Program-made: the position numbers and the translations under genes
Origin: Bacteroidota bacterium
GTDB taxonomy: Bacteria > Bacteroidota > Bacteroidia > JABEUT01
Direction: 5' to 3'
Assembly: GCA_013288345.1 (NCBI GenBank)
Contig: JABDCA010000024.1
Coordinates: forward strand, 1 to 44,910
Length of the DNA: 44,910 nt
Notes under the pieces: model-generated
The model's input: only the letters and a program-made list of their open reading frames with translations
Told to the model about the DNA's origin: nothing
Database searches by the model: none
In this document: positions 35,842 through 44,051 of the stretch, in pieces
Numbering within the stretch: the stretch's first letter is position 1
Layout: each line of letters opens with the position of its first letter

Positions 35842-35849
35842 CAAAAATA
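35842..35849 (-). promoter_or_regulatory. -7 promoter box for the sulfotransferase/methyltransferase pair
   Basis: Minus-strand TATTTTTG matches TAnnTTTG and lies 18 nt before the ATG at 35824, predicting a short leader. No clear -33 element. Confidence 0.4.
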
Positions 35850-35862
35850 GGAAGGTATATGG

Positions 35863-35889
35863 TTTATATCGCTAAAATCGCTAAGTTTG
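35863..35889 (+). promoter_or_regulatory. Promoter of the lipoprotein/outer-membrane protein pair
   Basis: TAAGTTTG at 35882-35889 is an exact TAnnTTTG box. Nineteen nt upstream, TTTA at 35863-35866 is one base off the -33 TTTG consensus and correctly spaced. The predicted start near 35895 supports translation from the ATG at 35917. Confidence 0.55.
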
Positions 35890-35916
35890 TATGAGATGCT
35901 TATCCCTCATCGTACT

Positions 35917-37545
35917 ATGAATAGGGCAAAAAAAGGTTTTATTCTGTTACTACTATTTTGCACGGCATGTGCCATATCATGCCGTAAGGGATCGGGCCCA
36001 AGTTGGGATACCCAGATACTGGCACCGCTTATTAAAACATCCCTATCTATTAACAATCTGGTTACCAATACATCTCTTAAAACTAATCCGGCAGATAGTT
36101 CAGTAACTTTAGTTTATACAGATTCGCTATACAGCCTTAACCTCGATAGCCTTTTGAAATTGCGAGATACTACACTTTCCTACCAGTACCCTAGCCTTGT
36201 GGGTGGTAAAATACCACCGGGTGGAGCTATCCCATTTCCCGCCTCAACAGGCCCAACACAATACAATACAGGTAATGTACAACTTACTAATGCAATAGTA
36301 TCTTCCGGTTACGTTAAACTTGAAGTAACCAGCTATTTAAGTCAACCTACCGATTATACCTACTCTGTTCCGAGTGCCACCTTGTTCGGAGCGCCACTTA
36401 ACATAACTGTAAAAGTTCCTGCGGCATCAGGAAGTACCCCCGCATCTGATTCTACTTTATATGATTTAAGTGGGTATGTTATCGACTTTACAGGCCCCAT
36501 GCATAATGGCAATAATCAGTTTTCAACTCAAATAATTGGTACTGTTGACCCCGCTGCTGATACACTTGTAACAGTTACCCTCCCAAATGGATTAATTATA
36601 AGAGCAACCTTTATTAATATAATACCCTACTATGGCCAGGGTTATTTTGGGCAAACCAAAAAGAGCATTGGGCCTAAGCAAACTAATTTCCCCCTGTTCA
36701 GTAAAATATCTTCCGGTAGCCTTAATTTAAAAAATGTGAGTGTTAACTTTACATTAGAAAATGGCCTTGGGGTTGATGCGCGCATAGTAATTCCGCAACT
36801 TTTATCAATCAATTCGCACCCCGGCGGGCAAACAATTCCGCTGAGTGGAAATATTATAAATAATGCTATTAATATTAACAGGGCCACTCAAACATATAAT
36901 CCTGCATCTCCTGTAAATCCATCTATACAAGCCTATTCGCTAAATCCCGGCAATTCAAATATTCTGCAATGGATAGATAACCTTCCAACTTCAATTGGTT
37001 ATACCATCGACCTGACCACTGACCCATTGGGTAATGTATCGGGCAATACCGATTTTGCTTTTCTCGGCCATGGTATTAAAGCATACTTAGACGTATCGGT
37101 GCCACTTTACATTGCTGCCAACAACTTAACATTAGCCGATACCATGCCGGTAAACTTTGCCAATTCGGCCCAGGCAGAACAAATTAAAAGTGGCACATTT
37201 ACTTTATATGCATCTAACTTATTCCCTTTCAGCGCCGGCTTGCAAATTTACCTGCTCGATAGCCACATGCATATTACCGATTCGTTGTGTACCTCATCTC
37301 AAACAATAGCTGCAGGAGCCGAAAACACATACGGCTTTGTAACAACGCCACAAAATTCAGTTTTAACTATACCTGTAAGCACTACGCAAGCCAATCATTT
37401 ATTCACGACCAGAAACATAATTATTACAGCCCGGTTCAATACCGGTTGCACTACCTGCATACCTGTTCAATTCAGTAAAATATATGATACTTACCTGCTA
37501 AACATTAAGTTGGTTGGTAACTTCGATTACCAGGTGAAAGGATAA
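35917..37545 (+). CDS. Exported lipoprotein, unknown function
   Basis: A lipoprotein signal peptide is clear: MNRAKK, a leucine-rich core, then AISC with Cys22 as the lipidation site. The mature part (about 520 aa) is Ser/Thr/Asn-rich, predicted beta-rich, and holds phrases such as SWDTQILAPLIKTSLSINNL near its start that I associate with uncharacterised Bacteroidota surface lipoproteins. I do not recognise a catalytic domain. Start codons at 35887 (TTG) and 35896 (ATG) exist, but the promoter position and the signal peptide favour 35917. It is followed after 14 nt by an outer-membrane barrel gene, suggesting a surface complex. Confidence 0.75.
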   Translation: MNRAKKGFILLLLFCTACAISCRKGSGPSWDTQILAPLIKTSLSINNLVTNTSLKTNPADSSVTLVYTDSLYSLNLDSLLKLRDTTLSYQYPSLVGGKIPPGGAIPFPASTGPTQYNTGNVQLTNAIVSSGYVKLEVTSYLSQPTDYTYSVPSATLFGAPLNITVKVPAASGSTPASDSTLYDLSGYVIDFTGPMHNGNNQFSTQIIGTVDPAADTLVTVTLPNGLIIRATFINIIPYYGQGYFGQTKKSIGPKQTNFPLFSKISSGSLNLKNVSVNFTLENGLGVDARIVIPQLLSINSHPGGQTIPLSGNIINNAININRATQTYNPASPVNPSIQAYSLNPGNSNILQWIDNLPTSIGYTIDLTTDPLGNVSGNTDFAFLGHGIKAYLDVSVPLYIAANNLTLADTMPVNFANSAQAEQIKSGTFTLYASNLFPFSAGLQIYLLDSHMHITDSLCTSSQTIAAGAENTYGFVTTPQNSVLTIPVSTTQANHLFTTRNIIITARFNTGCTTCIPVQFSKIYDTYLLNIKLVGNFDYQVKG

Positions 37546-37559
37546 ATTATGTTTATAGC

Positions 37560-38816
37560 GTGAAAAGGATTACATATATTTTACTTGCATTTGGAATCCT
37601 TGTATCGCTACGTACCCAAGCGCAATGGAATGATGCCATAACAGATGTACCTGCACAAAAAGATTTTACCGCGGGAATATACGGTGGTGCAGATTTCAGT
37701 TCGAATTGTATTACCAGCACATTTGCCACTAATATTTTAGAAGGCAATTATATAAGCAATACCCTAAAACAGCAGGTTGTAAATAACCTTGGAAGATTTA
37801 ACCGCTTGGGTTACATGCTTAATTATGGCGCTTATGGGGTTTGGCATTGCGATACCATTAAACAACGCGTACTGAATTTCTTTTTTGCGCTGCGCCATAA
37901 ATCGTATGTAAATGCCAATTTTTCTACCGATGCATTTAATATTGCATTTTATGGTAATGAATCGTATAGAGGAAGAACTGCCACCCTCACACCATTTTCT
38001 TTTAATTCATTGAGTTATAATCAGGCAGAAGTTGGCTTGGTTTGTACCAACTTTGGCGGGAAGGCCGAATTGGGTATTGGCCTTTCGTTTTTGGCCGGAC
38101 AGCAGTTAATGGCTATTAACGCACGTAATGCAACATTGTATACCGATTCTTCTGGCCAGAATCTGCAATTAAGTTCAAACTCACAGATGTATCGTAGCGA
38201 TACCGCAAGCAATAGTAAGTTTATAAATGGCTACGGAGCATCAATGGATATATACTTTAAAGCACCCTATAAAGTGGGCAAAAGAAATGGTACTATTTCA
38301 GTTAGTGCAACCGATTTGGGCTTTATGTTCTGGAACAGCAAATCACTTAACTATCATAAAGACACATCGTACTTTTATGATGGCTTAACTATTAACAATA
38401 TTACCGATCTGCAAAATGCAGGATTCAATACAGTATCAAAAGATAGTTTACAAAATAAGTTTTTGCCATTTGACAAAAAACACTTCTTCTATACCATTCC
38501 ATCTACCCTGGCCATAAATACCAATACCGATTTTGGAAAATATCATTTAGAAATTGGTTACTGGAATATTTTTAATGCAAATGATATTGGCTATACATAC
38601 GTACAGGGAGATAAATACCTCGCCAACGGATGGATAACATCGTTGCAATTGGGCTATGGAGGATACGAAACAGCAAATGCAGCTTTTTTAGTTTCCAGGC
38701 AAAGTCATAATTCGACTTTTAAAATGGAGCTTGACCATTTACAGGGATTAATTTTGCCTAATAAGTTTGGTGGCGCGGGGCTTTACCTTGAATACTCACA
38801 CAGTTTTGGAAAATGA
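37560..38816 (+). CDS. Outer-membrane beta-barrel protein (DUF5723-like)
   Basis: Signal peptide MKRITYILLAFGILVSLRTQAQ with cleavage after AQA, then a long beta-rich sequence with alternating aromatic residues and a C-terminal strand ending LEYSHSFGK, as expected for an outer-membrane barrel. The overall look (NEGDARKDFTAGIY-like start, NLGRFNRLGYMLNYGAYG, and the DLGFMFWN stretch) is like the DUF5723 family of Bacteroidota. Start is GTG. 418 aa. Co-transcribed with the lipoprotein gene and closed by a strong terminator. Function unknown. Confidence 0.75.
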   Translation: MKRITYILLAFGILVSLRTQAQWNDAITDVPAQKDFTAGIYGGADFSSNCITSTFATNILEGNYISNTLKQQVVNNLGRFNRLGYMLNYGAYGVWHCDTIKQRVLNFFFALRHKSYVNANFSTDAFNIAFYGNESYRGRTATLTPFSFNSLSYNQAEVGLVCTNFGGKAELGIGLSFLAGQQLMAINARNATLYTDSSGQNLQLSSNSQMYRSDTASNSKFINGYGASMDIYFKAPYKVGKRNGTISVSATDLGFMFWNSKSLNYHKDTSYFYDGLTINNITDLQNAGFNTVSKDSLQNKFLPFDKKHFFYTIPSTLAINTNTDFGKYHLEIGYWNIFNANDIGYTYVQGDKYLANGWITSLQLGYGGYETANAAFLVSRQSHNSTFKMELDHLQGLILPNKFGGAGLYLEYSHSFGK

Positions 38817-38840
38817 TGCAAACGGGAGTTTTAGACATAA

Positions 38841-38870
38841 AAAAAGCCGTTGCAATGCAACGGCCTTTTT
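38841..38870. terminator. Bidirectional intrinsic terminator
   Basis: GCCGTTGC (38846-38853) pairs with GCAACGGC (38857-38864). An A run precedes and a T run follows, so the hairpin can stop transcription from both sides: behind the outer-membrane protein gene on the plus strand and behind the lysine-rich small gene on the minus strand. Confidence 0.9.
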
Positions 38871-38887
38871 TAATAGAATCAGACAAA

Positions 38888-39085
38888 TTATTTCTTGTCA
38901 GCAGGAGCTTTCTTGTCGTCTTTCTTAGCGTCAGCTTTCTTGTCCATTTTCTTGTCAGACTTCTTGTCCATTTTCTTGTCGTCTTTCTTTTCGGTCTTTG
39001 CATCAGCTTTCTTAGGAGCATCTTGAGCAAAAGCAACGGTTCCAAAAGCGAACAGAAGAGCGGCAACGATTGATAACTTTTTCAT
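38888..39085 (-). CDS. Small exported Lys/Asp-rich repeat protein
   Basis: 65 aa: a textbook signal peptide (MKKLSIVAALLFAFGTVAFA, cleavage before QDAP) followed by about 43 residues made almost only of Lys, Asp, Ala and Met in DKK/DKKM units, with a 24-nt (8-codon) direct repeat. The mature part should be disordered and highly charged. It has its own promoter (39117-39124) and terminator (38841-38870), arguing for a real, monocistronic gene. The composition recalls periplasmic acid-shock-type proteins such as Asr, but no homology is claimed. Function unknown. Confidence 0.8.
   Translation of the reverse strand: MKKLSIVAALLFAFGTVAFAQDAPKKADAKTEKKDDKKMDKKSDKKMDKKADAKKDDKKAPADKK
38937..38980. 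repeat. 24-nt tandem repeat inside the Lys-rich gene
   Basis: A 20-nt string at 38937-38956 recurs exactly at 38961-38980, period 24 nt. It encodes repeated DKKMDKK units on the minus strand and can change length by slippage without breaking the frame. Confidence 0.8.
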
Positions 39086-39108
39086 TTTGTAAATGTTTTT
39101 GTTGGTTT

Positions 39109-40062
39109 ATGTGGCGCAAAATTATAAAAAAATTGAAACTCTACAACCTTTCAGGCAAAATATTCATAACTTGCTGGTTATTAGTTAGTTTTAGCACCAT
39201 ATCTAAGAGCCAAAACTTCTTTACACCCTCACCTATACAAAATAATAACCGCTTGGTTCCGCTACTAATTACTGAAGGAGGAGTATATGCCGGCTCAATG
39301 ATAGGACTCAATGTATTATGGTATAAAAACTATGCACACTCATCCTTTCATCTTTTTAACGATAATAAAGAATGGCTTCAAATGGACAAACTTGGGCACA
39401 TGCTTACAGCTTATACTATCGGCCGGCTTACATCTGCCCTTTATAGCTGGAGTGGTGTCAACCATTCCAAATCTACCGTTTATGGTTCAGCACTTGCTAT
39501 GGCCTACCAAACCAATATCGAAATTTTTGATGGTTTTTCAAGTGCATGGGGCTTTTCAATTGGCGATATGGTTGCCAATACTGCCGGCGCCAGTCTATAC
39601 GGACTAGAGGAAGGAAACTGGGGTGAACAAAGGATAAGCATGAAAATATCTTTCCATCCAAGCATGTATGCACAGTACCGCCCCGATGAATTAGGTACTA
39701 CTGGTTTAGAACGAAGCATTAAAGATTATAACGGCCAAACCTATTGGTGGTGTATTGCCATTGCATCTTTTTTGCCAAAGGGCAATAAGGTACCGCAATG
39801 GCTTTGTCTTGATTTTGGTTATGGCGGAGAAGGAATGGTAGGCGGCACACAAAACCCTATTATATATAATAGTAACGGTGATGAAATGTTTTTTGACCGT
39901 TATCGGCAATATTATTGTTCGCTCGATGTTGACCTTACCCGTATACAAACTAACTCGGGTGCACTAAAAGCTTTCTTCGGAACGGTTTCATTTATTAAAA
40001 TACCAATGCCTACTTTAGAATTCAGCAGGAAAAAATTCAGGTTTCACTTATTGTATTTTTAA
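39109..40062 (+). CDS. DUF2279-family exported/membrane protein
   Basis: After a hydrophobic export signal (about 17-34, IFITCWLLVSFSTISKSQ) the protein shows VYAGSMIGLNVLWYKN, then the DUF2279 core DKLGHMLTAYTIGR and a late NIEIFDGFSSAWGFSIGDMVANTAGASLY, a pattern known from predicted periplasmic or membrane proteins of unknown role. 317 aa with the ATG at 39109; a TTG at 39134 would give a shorter signal. The stop overlaps the convergent DUF1223 gene by 15 nt. The divergent small gene starts only 23 nt away, so its promoter lies inside this coding region. Confidence 0.72.
   Translation: MWRKIIKKLKLYNLSGKIFITCWLLVSFSTISKSQNFFTPSPIQNNNRLVPLLITEGGVYAGSMIGLNVLWYKNYAHSSFHLFNDNKEWLQMDKLGHMLTAYTIGRLTSALYSWSGVNHSKSTVYGSALAMAYQTNIEIFDGFSSAWGFSIGDMVANTAGASLYGLEEGNWGEQRISMKISFHPSMYAQYRPDELGTTGLERSIKDYNGQTYWWCIAIASFLPKGNKVPQWLCLDFGYGGEGMVGGTQNPIIYNSNGDEMFFDRYRQYYCSLDVDLTRIQTNSGALKAFFGTVSFIKIPMPTLEFSRKKFRFHLLYF
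39117..39124 (-). promoter_or_regulatory. -7 promoter box for the Lys-rich small gene
   Basis: Minus-strand TAATTTTG is an exact TAnnTTTG match. A GTTG (TTG at 39144-39146) lies 22 nt upstream as a fair -33 element. The start of transcription would be near 39110, giving a leader of about 25 nt. The box is within the first codons of the divergent DUF2279 gene. Confidence 0.55.
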
Positions 40063-40812
40063 TTGCGTTGCCGCAATAACCTTTCTGCTGTCAATATTTT
40101 GCACAAAGCAGATAAGCATGCTATTAGCTAAGTTTACATGTGGAGTCTCAATAGTTATTTTTCCGGTATAAGAATCAATCTTAATAGTTTTGAATACCCT
40201 TGCCACATTATCATGTGTAATGGTTTTACCGGCATTTTCTCCTCTTTTTATATGTGTAATTAAATCAGATTCAACAAGGACAAAATTTAACTCACAACCT
40301 GATGTATTACCTGTTAAACTATACTCCGCTTCTATTTTTGAGGGACCAATCTTATTCACCTTAAAGGAAACACCTGTTGCTGTTGGTTGTTGTATATGCT
40401 GTAATATTATGCTATTAATTTTACCTTCATCGCTTCCAACCATTTCGCTTTCGCCGTTTATTATGGCTTGCGGAGTATATATGGAACTTAACTTAAAGGC
40501 ATCTCCATATTTTTGCTGCCTTTGCGCATAGGCAGGAATAGCGAGGGTATCCTTCCAGCCCAGATAATTCCAATAATCTACATGAAACTCAATTATATAA
40601 ACAGGTAATGACGCAGAATCGGCCCTATGAATCAACTTATGCATAAAACTCTCTGCAGGCGGACAACTAGAGCACCCTTCTGATGAAAATAATTCTATTA
40701 AAACAAAACCCTTTGAATTATCTGAAGGAATATTTCTGTTACTCTCAGAAAAAGCAAAACAGGTAATTACAATACCCGTAACAACTATAATAAATAAGGC
40801 CTTTATTTTCAT
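40048..40812 (-). CDS. DUF1223-family exported thioredoxin-like protein
   Basis: A hydrophobic signal or anchor (about 4-21) precedes a thioredoxin-like domain with LIELFSSEGCSSCPPAE, Cys47 and Cys50 forming a CxxC site. HVDYWNYLGWKD, AYAQRQQKYG and YTPQAIINGESEMVGSD are standard DUF1223 landmarks. 254 aa. It could take part in redox or folding reactions in the periplasm; the family has no established function. It lies 49 nt downstream of the molybdopterin oxidoreductase gene on the same strand and may share its transcript. Confidence 0.85.
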   Translation of the reverse strand: MKIKALFIIVVTGIVITCFAFSESNRNIPSDNSKGFVLIELFSSEGCSSCPPAESFMHKLIHRADSASLPVYIIEFHVDYWNYLGWKDTLAIPAYAQRQQKYGDAFKLSSIYTPQAIINGESEMVGSDEGKINSIILQHIQQPTATGVSFKVNKIGPSKIEAEYSLTGNTSGCELNFVLVESDLITHIKRGENAGKTITHDNVARVFKTIKIDSYTGKITIETPHVNLANSMLICFVQNIDSRKVIAATQLKIQ

Positions 40813-40861
40813 ATCACTTTATACAATGTACGAAAAAAAACATCTGATGGTTTGAAAGAGC

Positions 40862-41671
40862 TCAGAGTGCAGCATCGTAATCATAGCCATGTTCAAACCA
40901 ATAATCTTTTGGCCGGGTGTCTGAAAAATAAATATAGCCTATTCTTTTAATGCTCTTTATACCATACTTTATCGGAATAATAAGGCGCAGCGGGTATCCC
41001 TGATTTACAGGCAATATAGAGTCATTCATTTCATAAGCTAAAATAGTCTGGGGGTGCATTATGCTCTTCATATCTATGCCCACATAATAAGCGCTATCAG
41101 GGGTCATAAGCCCCACATACTTATATATATCTTCAGGGTGATTAGGGTCAATATCTCTGCCACTATGTGTGCCTAAATGGTAATGCAGCAAAAAATCGGA
41201 AAACTTTGTGCCGCCCCAATTCGTTATCTGGCTCCATCCTTCAATGCATTTAAAATCAAACGTCAGATCCTTATATGGCAGTTTCCTTACGTCATCCATT
41301 GTCAGGTGCAGAACAGAATCAGGTGAAGTGGTTTCAGGGTGCTTATTCACAGTAAGCTTCCAATGCATAGCATCAAAATCGTCACCCATGCCTACATCTC
41401 CGTTTACCCTCACATCATTGCCAGCTTTACTCTTTGGATATTCTTTTACCAAATGACCGGTGCCAACTAAAGCATTATTTATCTTTTCATTTGCATTTAA
41501 AACGGTCCTTAGTGGTTTTAACACTCCGTCACTTTGGTCTTGATTATTGAGCCATTTCCAACCCAAAATACCAAGCGTGATAAGAAGAAAGAAAACACCA
41601 AATGAAATAATTGTCCGTTTACGGATATTGGCTCTAGTCGTTTCTTCTTCTTTCAATTCTTTATTTTTCAT
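40862..41671 (-). CDS. Membrane-anchored molybdopterin oxidoreductase (sulfite-oxidase fold)
   Basis: One hydrophobic helix (about 20-40) anchors a domain of the sulfite oxidase/MsrP type. Cys142 in DFKCIEGWSQ is the likely molybdenum ligand, and NQGYPLRLIIPIKYGIKSIKRI is the typical late segment of the Mo-cofactor domain. The N-terminus contains RKRTIISFG just before the hydrophobic stretch; it could be a Tat signal of KR/RK type, though not the classic twin arginine. 269 aa. Together with the cytochrome b gene 4 nt upstream it resembles MsrP/MsrQ-like electron transfer pairs; substrate unknown. Confidence 0.85.
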   Translation of the reverse strand: MKNKELKEEETTRANIRKRTIISFGVFFLLITLGILGWKWLNNQDQSDGVLKPLRTVLNANEKINNALVGTGHLVKEYPKSKAGNDVRVNGDVGMGDDFDAMHWKLTVNKHPETTSPDSVLHLTMDDVRKLPYKDLTFDFKCIEGWSQITNWGGTKFSDFLLHYHLGTHSGRDIDPNHPEDIYKYVGLMTPDSAYYVGIDMKSIMHPQTILAYEMNDSILPVNQGYPLRLIIPIKYGIKSIKRIGYIYFSDTRPKDYWFEHGYDYDAAL

Positions 41672-41675
41672 TGAA

Positions 41676-42395
41676 TCAGTTGATAGGTTTTTCTTCAGCA
41701 GGTTTAATTTCAGAAGGAGATGCAGACTTCACTTTTTTTATTTCAAAGCCGGTAACCATCGCCTGAAAATTGTTCCAGCCATGAATGACAACTTGTACTA
41801 GATGTATCAGGAAGAAAAAGACATAACCAATAGTGAGCACAAAATGCTCTATGCGCGCCCATTCATATCCACCTAATATGGCACATAACCAGCCAAATTG
41901 AACAGGCTTATAAATTGAAAGGCCGGTAAGCAACGAACCAAAACCCATTACAATAATAGAAGTATATGCAATTTTTTGTGCAGCATTGTACTTTGATGAA
42001 GGGGGTTCTGTTTTGCGAATATGTAAATCATGCAGCAAAACCTGCCAAGCTTCCTTAAATGATTTGCGGTTAGGGACCAGTAATCTCCATTCGCCGGAAA
42101 TGATTGTAAAAAGTACATATACAAAACCATTCAAGAAGAAAAACCACATGAACAAGAAGTGCAATGCCATACCATCTGATAATCGGCCATCAAGGTTTAA
42201 GGTACTATAAAATGAATCGGGAAAAAACTTAACCAGGGTTTTATCACCCCATCCGATTCTATATATATCATTGGCCCAGTATATCATCATACCACTCCAA
42301 ATCATTATACCTAATACCGGAAAATTGACCCAATGCGCCCAACGAATGACCAGTGGATGTTTCTTTACTATTTTTTTCTTTTCAGTGAGAGCCAT
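41676..42395 (-). CDS. Cytochrome b561-type membrane subunit
   Basis: Di-haem cytochrome b of the Ni-Fe-hydrogenase/formate-dehydrogenase type. Four membrane segments (about 22-42, 78-100, 130-150, 180-203) and haem-ligand-type histidines are visible: IRWAHWVN (His21), MALHFLFMW, and the pair in EHFVLTIGYVFFFLIHLVQVVIHGW. 239 aa. It lies directly upstream of the molybdopterin oxidoreductase, so it most likely passes electrons between quinol and that periplasmic enzyme. Confidence 0.87.
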   Translation of the reverse strand: MALTEKKKIVKKHPLVIRWAHWVNFPVLGIMIWSGMMIYWANDIYRIGWGDKTLVKFFPDSFYSTLNLDGRLSDGMALHFLFMWFFFLNGFVYVLFTIISGEWRLLVPNRKSFKEAWQVLLHDLHIRKTEPPSSKYNAAQKIAYTSIIVMGFGSLLTGLSIYKPVQFGWLCAILGGYEWARIEHFVLTIGYVFFFLIHLVQVVIHGWNNFQAMVTGFEIKKVKSASPSEIKPAEEKPIN

Positions 42396-42424
42396 GAATT
42401 TAAAAACCTAAATATAAACATGTT

Positions 42425-43330
42425 TTACATCTCAATTAAATTCCTGATATCTGCAATAAGGCCATTCGTATTTGGCGAGAACCACTTTATCTCTTTATCT
42501 TTTTTAAACCAGGTAATTTGCCTTTTGGCATAGTGCCAGGTATTTGTCTTTATATTTTGAACTGTTGTACTCCAGTCATTTTTTCCGGCAATAAAATCGA
42601 ATAGCTCAGTATAGCCGACTGTCTTTAGTGCGTTAAGTTCTTTATACGAGTAAAGGTTTTTACATTCATCCAGCCAACCAGCCGCCAACATATCATCAAT
42701 TCGCTTATCTATGCGTTGTATTAGTTCTTCTTTCTCTAATTGCAAACCAATTTTAAGTACCGAGAAGTCGCGTGTAGCTACTTTCTTTTTCCTGAACTGC
42801 GAATACGGCAAACCTGTTTGATGAATTACTTCGAGCGCCCTTATTAACCTGCGTGGATTATTCCTATCTACAATATCATAATAGGCTTTATCCTTCTCTG
42901 CAAGTTCCTGCTGAATTACAGTAATGCCTTTATCCCGTAATATTTTTTCATAAGTCTCTCTTAATTGTAAATCGGCATCAGGAAGTTCATCAAAGCCATT
43001 GCAAAGCGCATTTATAAAAAGTCCTGAGCCACCTGCCAATACAACTTTATCATGATTTTTAAAAAGTGTACTTAAACAGGCAAGCGCCTCTTTTTCATAC
43101 TTACCGGCATTGTACTCATCATGTATTGATAAGTTATTTATAAAGTGATGGGGTACTTTATTCAATTCTTGAGCAGAAGGTTTGGCGGTACCAATTTCCA
43201 TTTCGCGGTAAAACTGGCGCGAATCAGCCGAAAGGATTTCGGTTTTAAGTTTTAGCGCTATGTCAATAGCAATAGCTGTATTTCCGACAGCAGTAGGGCC
43301 AACAATTGCTATCAGTAGTTTATTCGACAA
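42425..43330 (-). CDS. miaA: tRNA dimethylallyltransferase MiaA with altered P-loop
   Basis: Isopentenylates A37 of tRNAs reading UNN codons. Recognisable motifs: IVGPTAVGNTA at 9-19, SADSRQFYREMEIGTAKP with Asp36, HHFINNLSIHDEYNAGKYEKEA, LAGGSGLFINAL and NPRRLIRALEVI, and the C-terminal YAKRQITWFKK. 301 aa, full length. The P-loop reads G-N-T where the family has G-K-T/S: residue 17 is Asn (AAT) instead of Lys. All other landmarks are intact, so either the base is an error or the enzyme has an unusual active site. Confidence 0.95.
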   Translation of the reverse strand: MSNKLLIAIVGPTAVGNTAIAIDIALKLKTEILSADSRQFYREMEIGTAKPSAQELNKVPHHFINNLSIHDEYNAGKYEKEALACLSTLFKNHDKVVLAGGSGLFINALCNGFDELPDADLQLRETYEKILRDKGITVIQQELAEKDKAYYDIVDRNNPRRLIRALEVIHQTGLPYSQFRKKKVATRDFSVLKIGLQLEKEELIQRIDKRIDDMLAAGWLDECKNLYSYKELNALKTVGYTELFDFIAGKNDWSTTVQNIKTNTWHYAKRQITWFKKDKEIKWFSPNTNGLIADIRNLIEM

Positions 43331-43345
43331 TGTAAAATGGATTTT

Positions 43346-43996
43346 TTAGATATCTTCCTCTTCGAAGCTACCTTCTTCTTCAAACTCGCCACCCGATTCC
43401 TCTTCTTCCTCTACCGCATCACCTTCGCCTAATTCTTCAGCCTCCGATTTTGTGCGCAGCGGCATTGGGCCTTCAGATTCCTCGCCCTCACCTTCGTGAT
43501 ATTGCTCAGTTACTTTATGCACATATTTATCATCCTCTTCAAGCAATATATCATCATCCTCTTCAACTACATCGGTCGGTAAGGTTGCCCTGTATTGAGC
43601 AGGAGCATTACCATTACTCTTTGATATGCGTGGATAATCAACAGGAGAATCAGGGAGAATTTTTGCAAGTTCCACGTGAAGAGTCCAGCAAGGGCCTTCA
43701 GGATCGAACTCATATACAAACTTCTGGTGCGGGTCGTCAATAAGCGATGCTATTTTGGTTTCGTGCATCCACAAACCTTTTTGTAGTGCTTTGCGGCTAC
43801 GCAATATCCTCACTTCTTTACCCTTGCGCCATGTATCATTACTTACATAAAAGGAAGCGCTGTGAGCATCATCGAACTTGATTGCATTTTGGATTGTATT
43901 ATGCAAGTCTTCGAATGTCTGGGTCGATTTTATTTCAATCTCGCGCCAAACGCTCTCATCATCCTCAAAATATACTTTAAAGCGATACACCGCCAT
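43346..43996 (-). CDS. pRiA4b ORF-3-like protein with acidic tail
   Basis: The N-terminal 120 residues match the plasmid pRiA4b ORF-3 domain in style: YRFKVYFEDDESVWREIEI, TFEDLHNTIQNAIKFDDAHSASFYVS, then the strand and aromatic pattern to about residue 125. The last 75 residues are extremely rich in Glu and Asp. 216 aa. The name comes from a plasmid gene, but nothing mobile surrounds it here; such proteins are common chromosomal genes of Bacteroidota with unknown role. It is 15 nt upstream of miaA and 55 nt downstream of the xerD remnant. Confidence 0.8.
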   Translation of the reverse strand: MAVYRFKVYFEDDESVWREIEIKSTQTFEDLHNTIQNAIKFDDAHSASFYVSNDTWRKGKEVRILRSRKALQKGLWMHETKIASLIDDPHQKFVYEFDPEGPCWTLHVELAKILPDSPVDYPRISKSNGNAPAQYRATLPTDVVEEDDDILLEEDDKYVHKVTEQYHEGEGEESEGPMPLRTKSEAEELGEGDAVEEEEESGGEFEEEGSFEEEDI

Positions 43997-44051
43997 ACGT
44001 CATTCTTTGGTACAAATATAGAAAAATGATTTTTGCCTCCAAAATCATTTT

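Noticed and set aside
38758-39073. Other open frames across the Lys-rich gene (Arg/Lys-rich on the minus strand, Leu/Val/Phe-rich on the plus strand)
   Set aside because: They arise because the 24-nt repeat keeps all frames free of stops. Only the frame starting at 39085 has a signal peptide and matching promoter and terminator.
43346-43996. pRiA4b ORF-3-like gene as evidence of a plasmid or transposon
   Set aside because: No transposase, terminal repeats or plasmid genes accompany it; the domain is common on Bacteroidota chromosomes.
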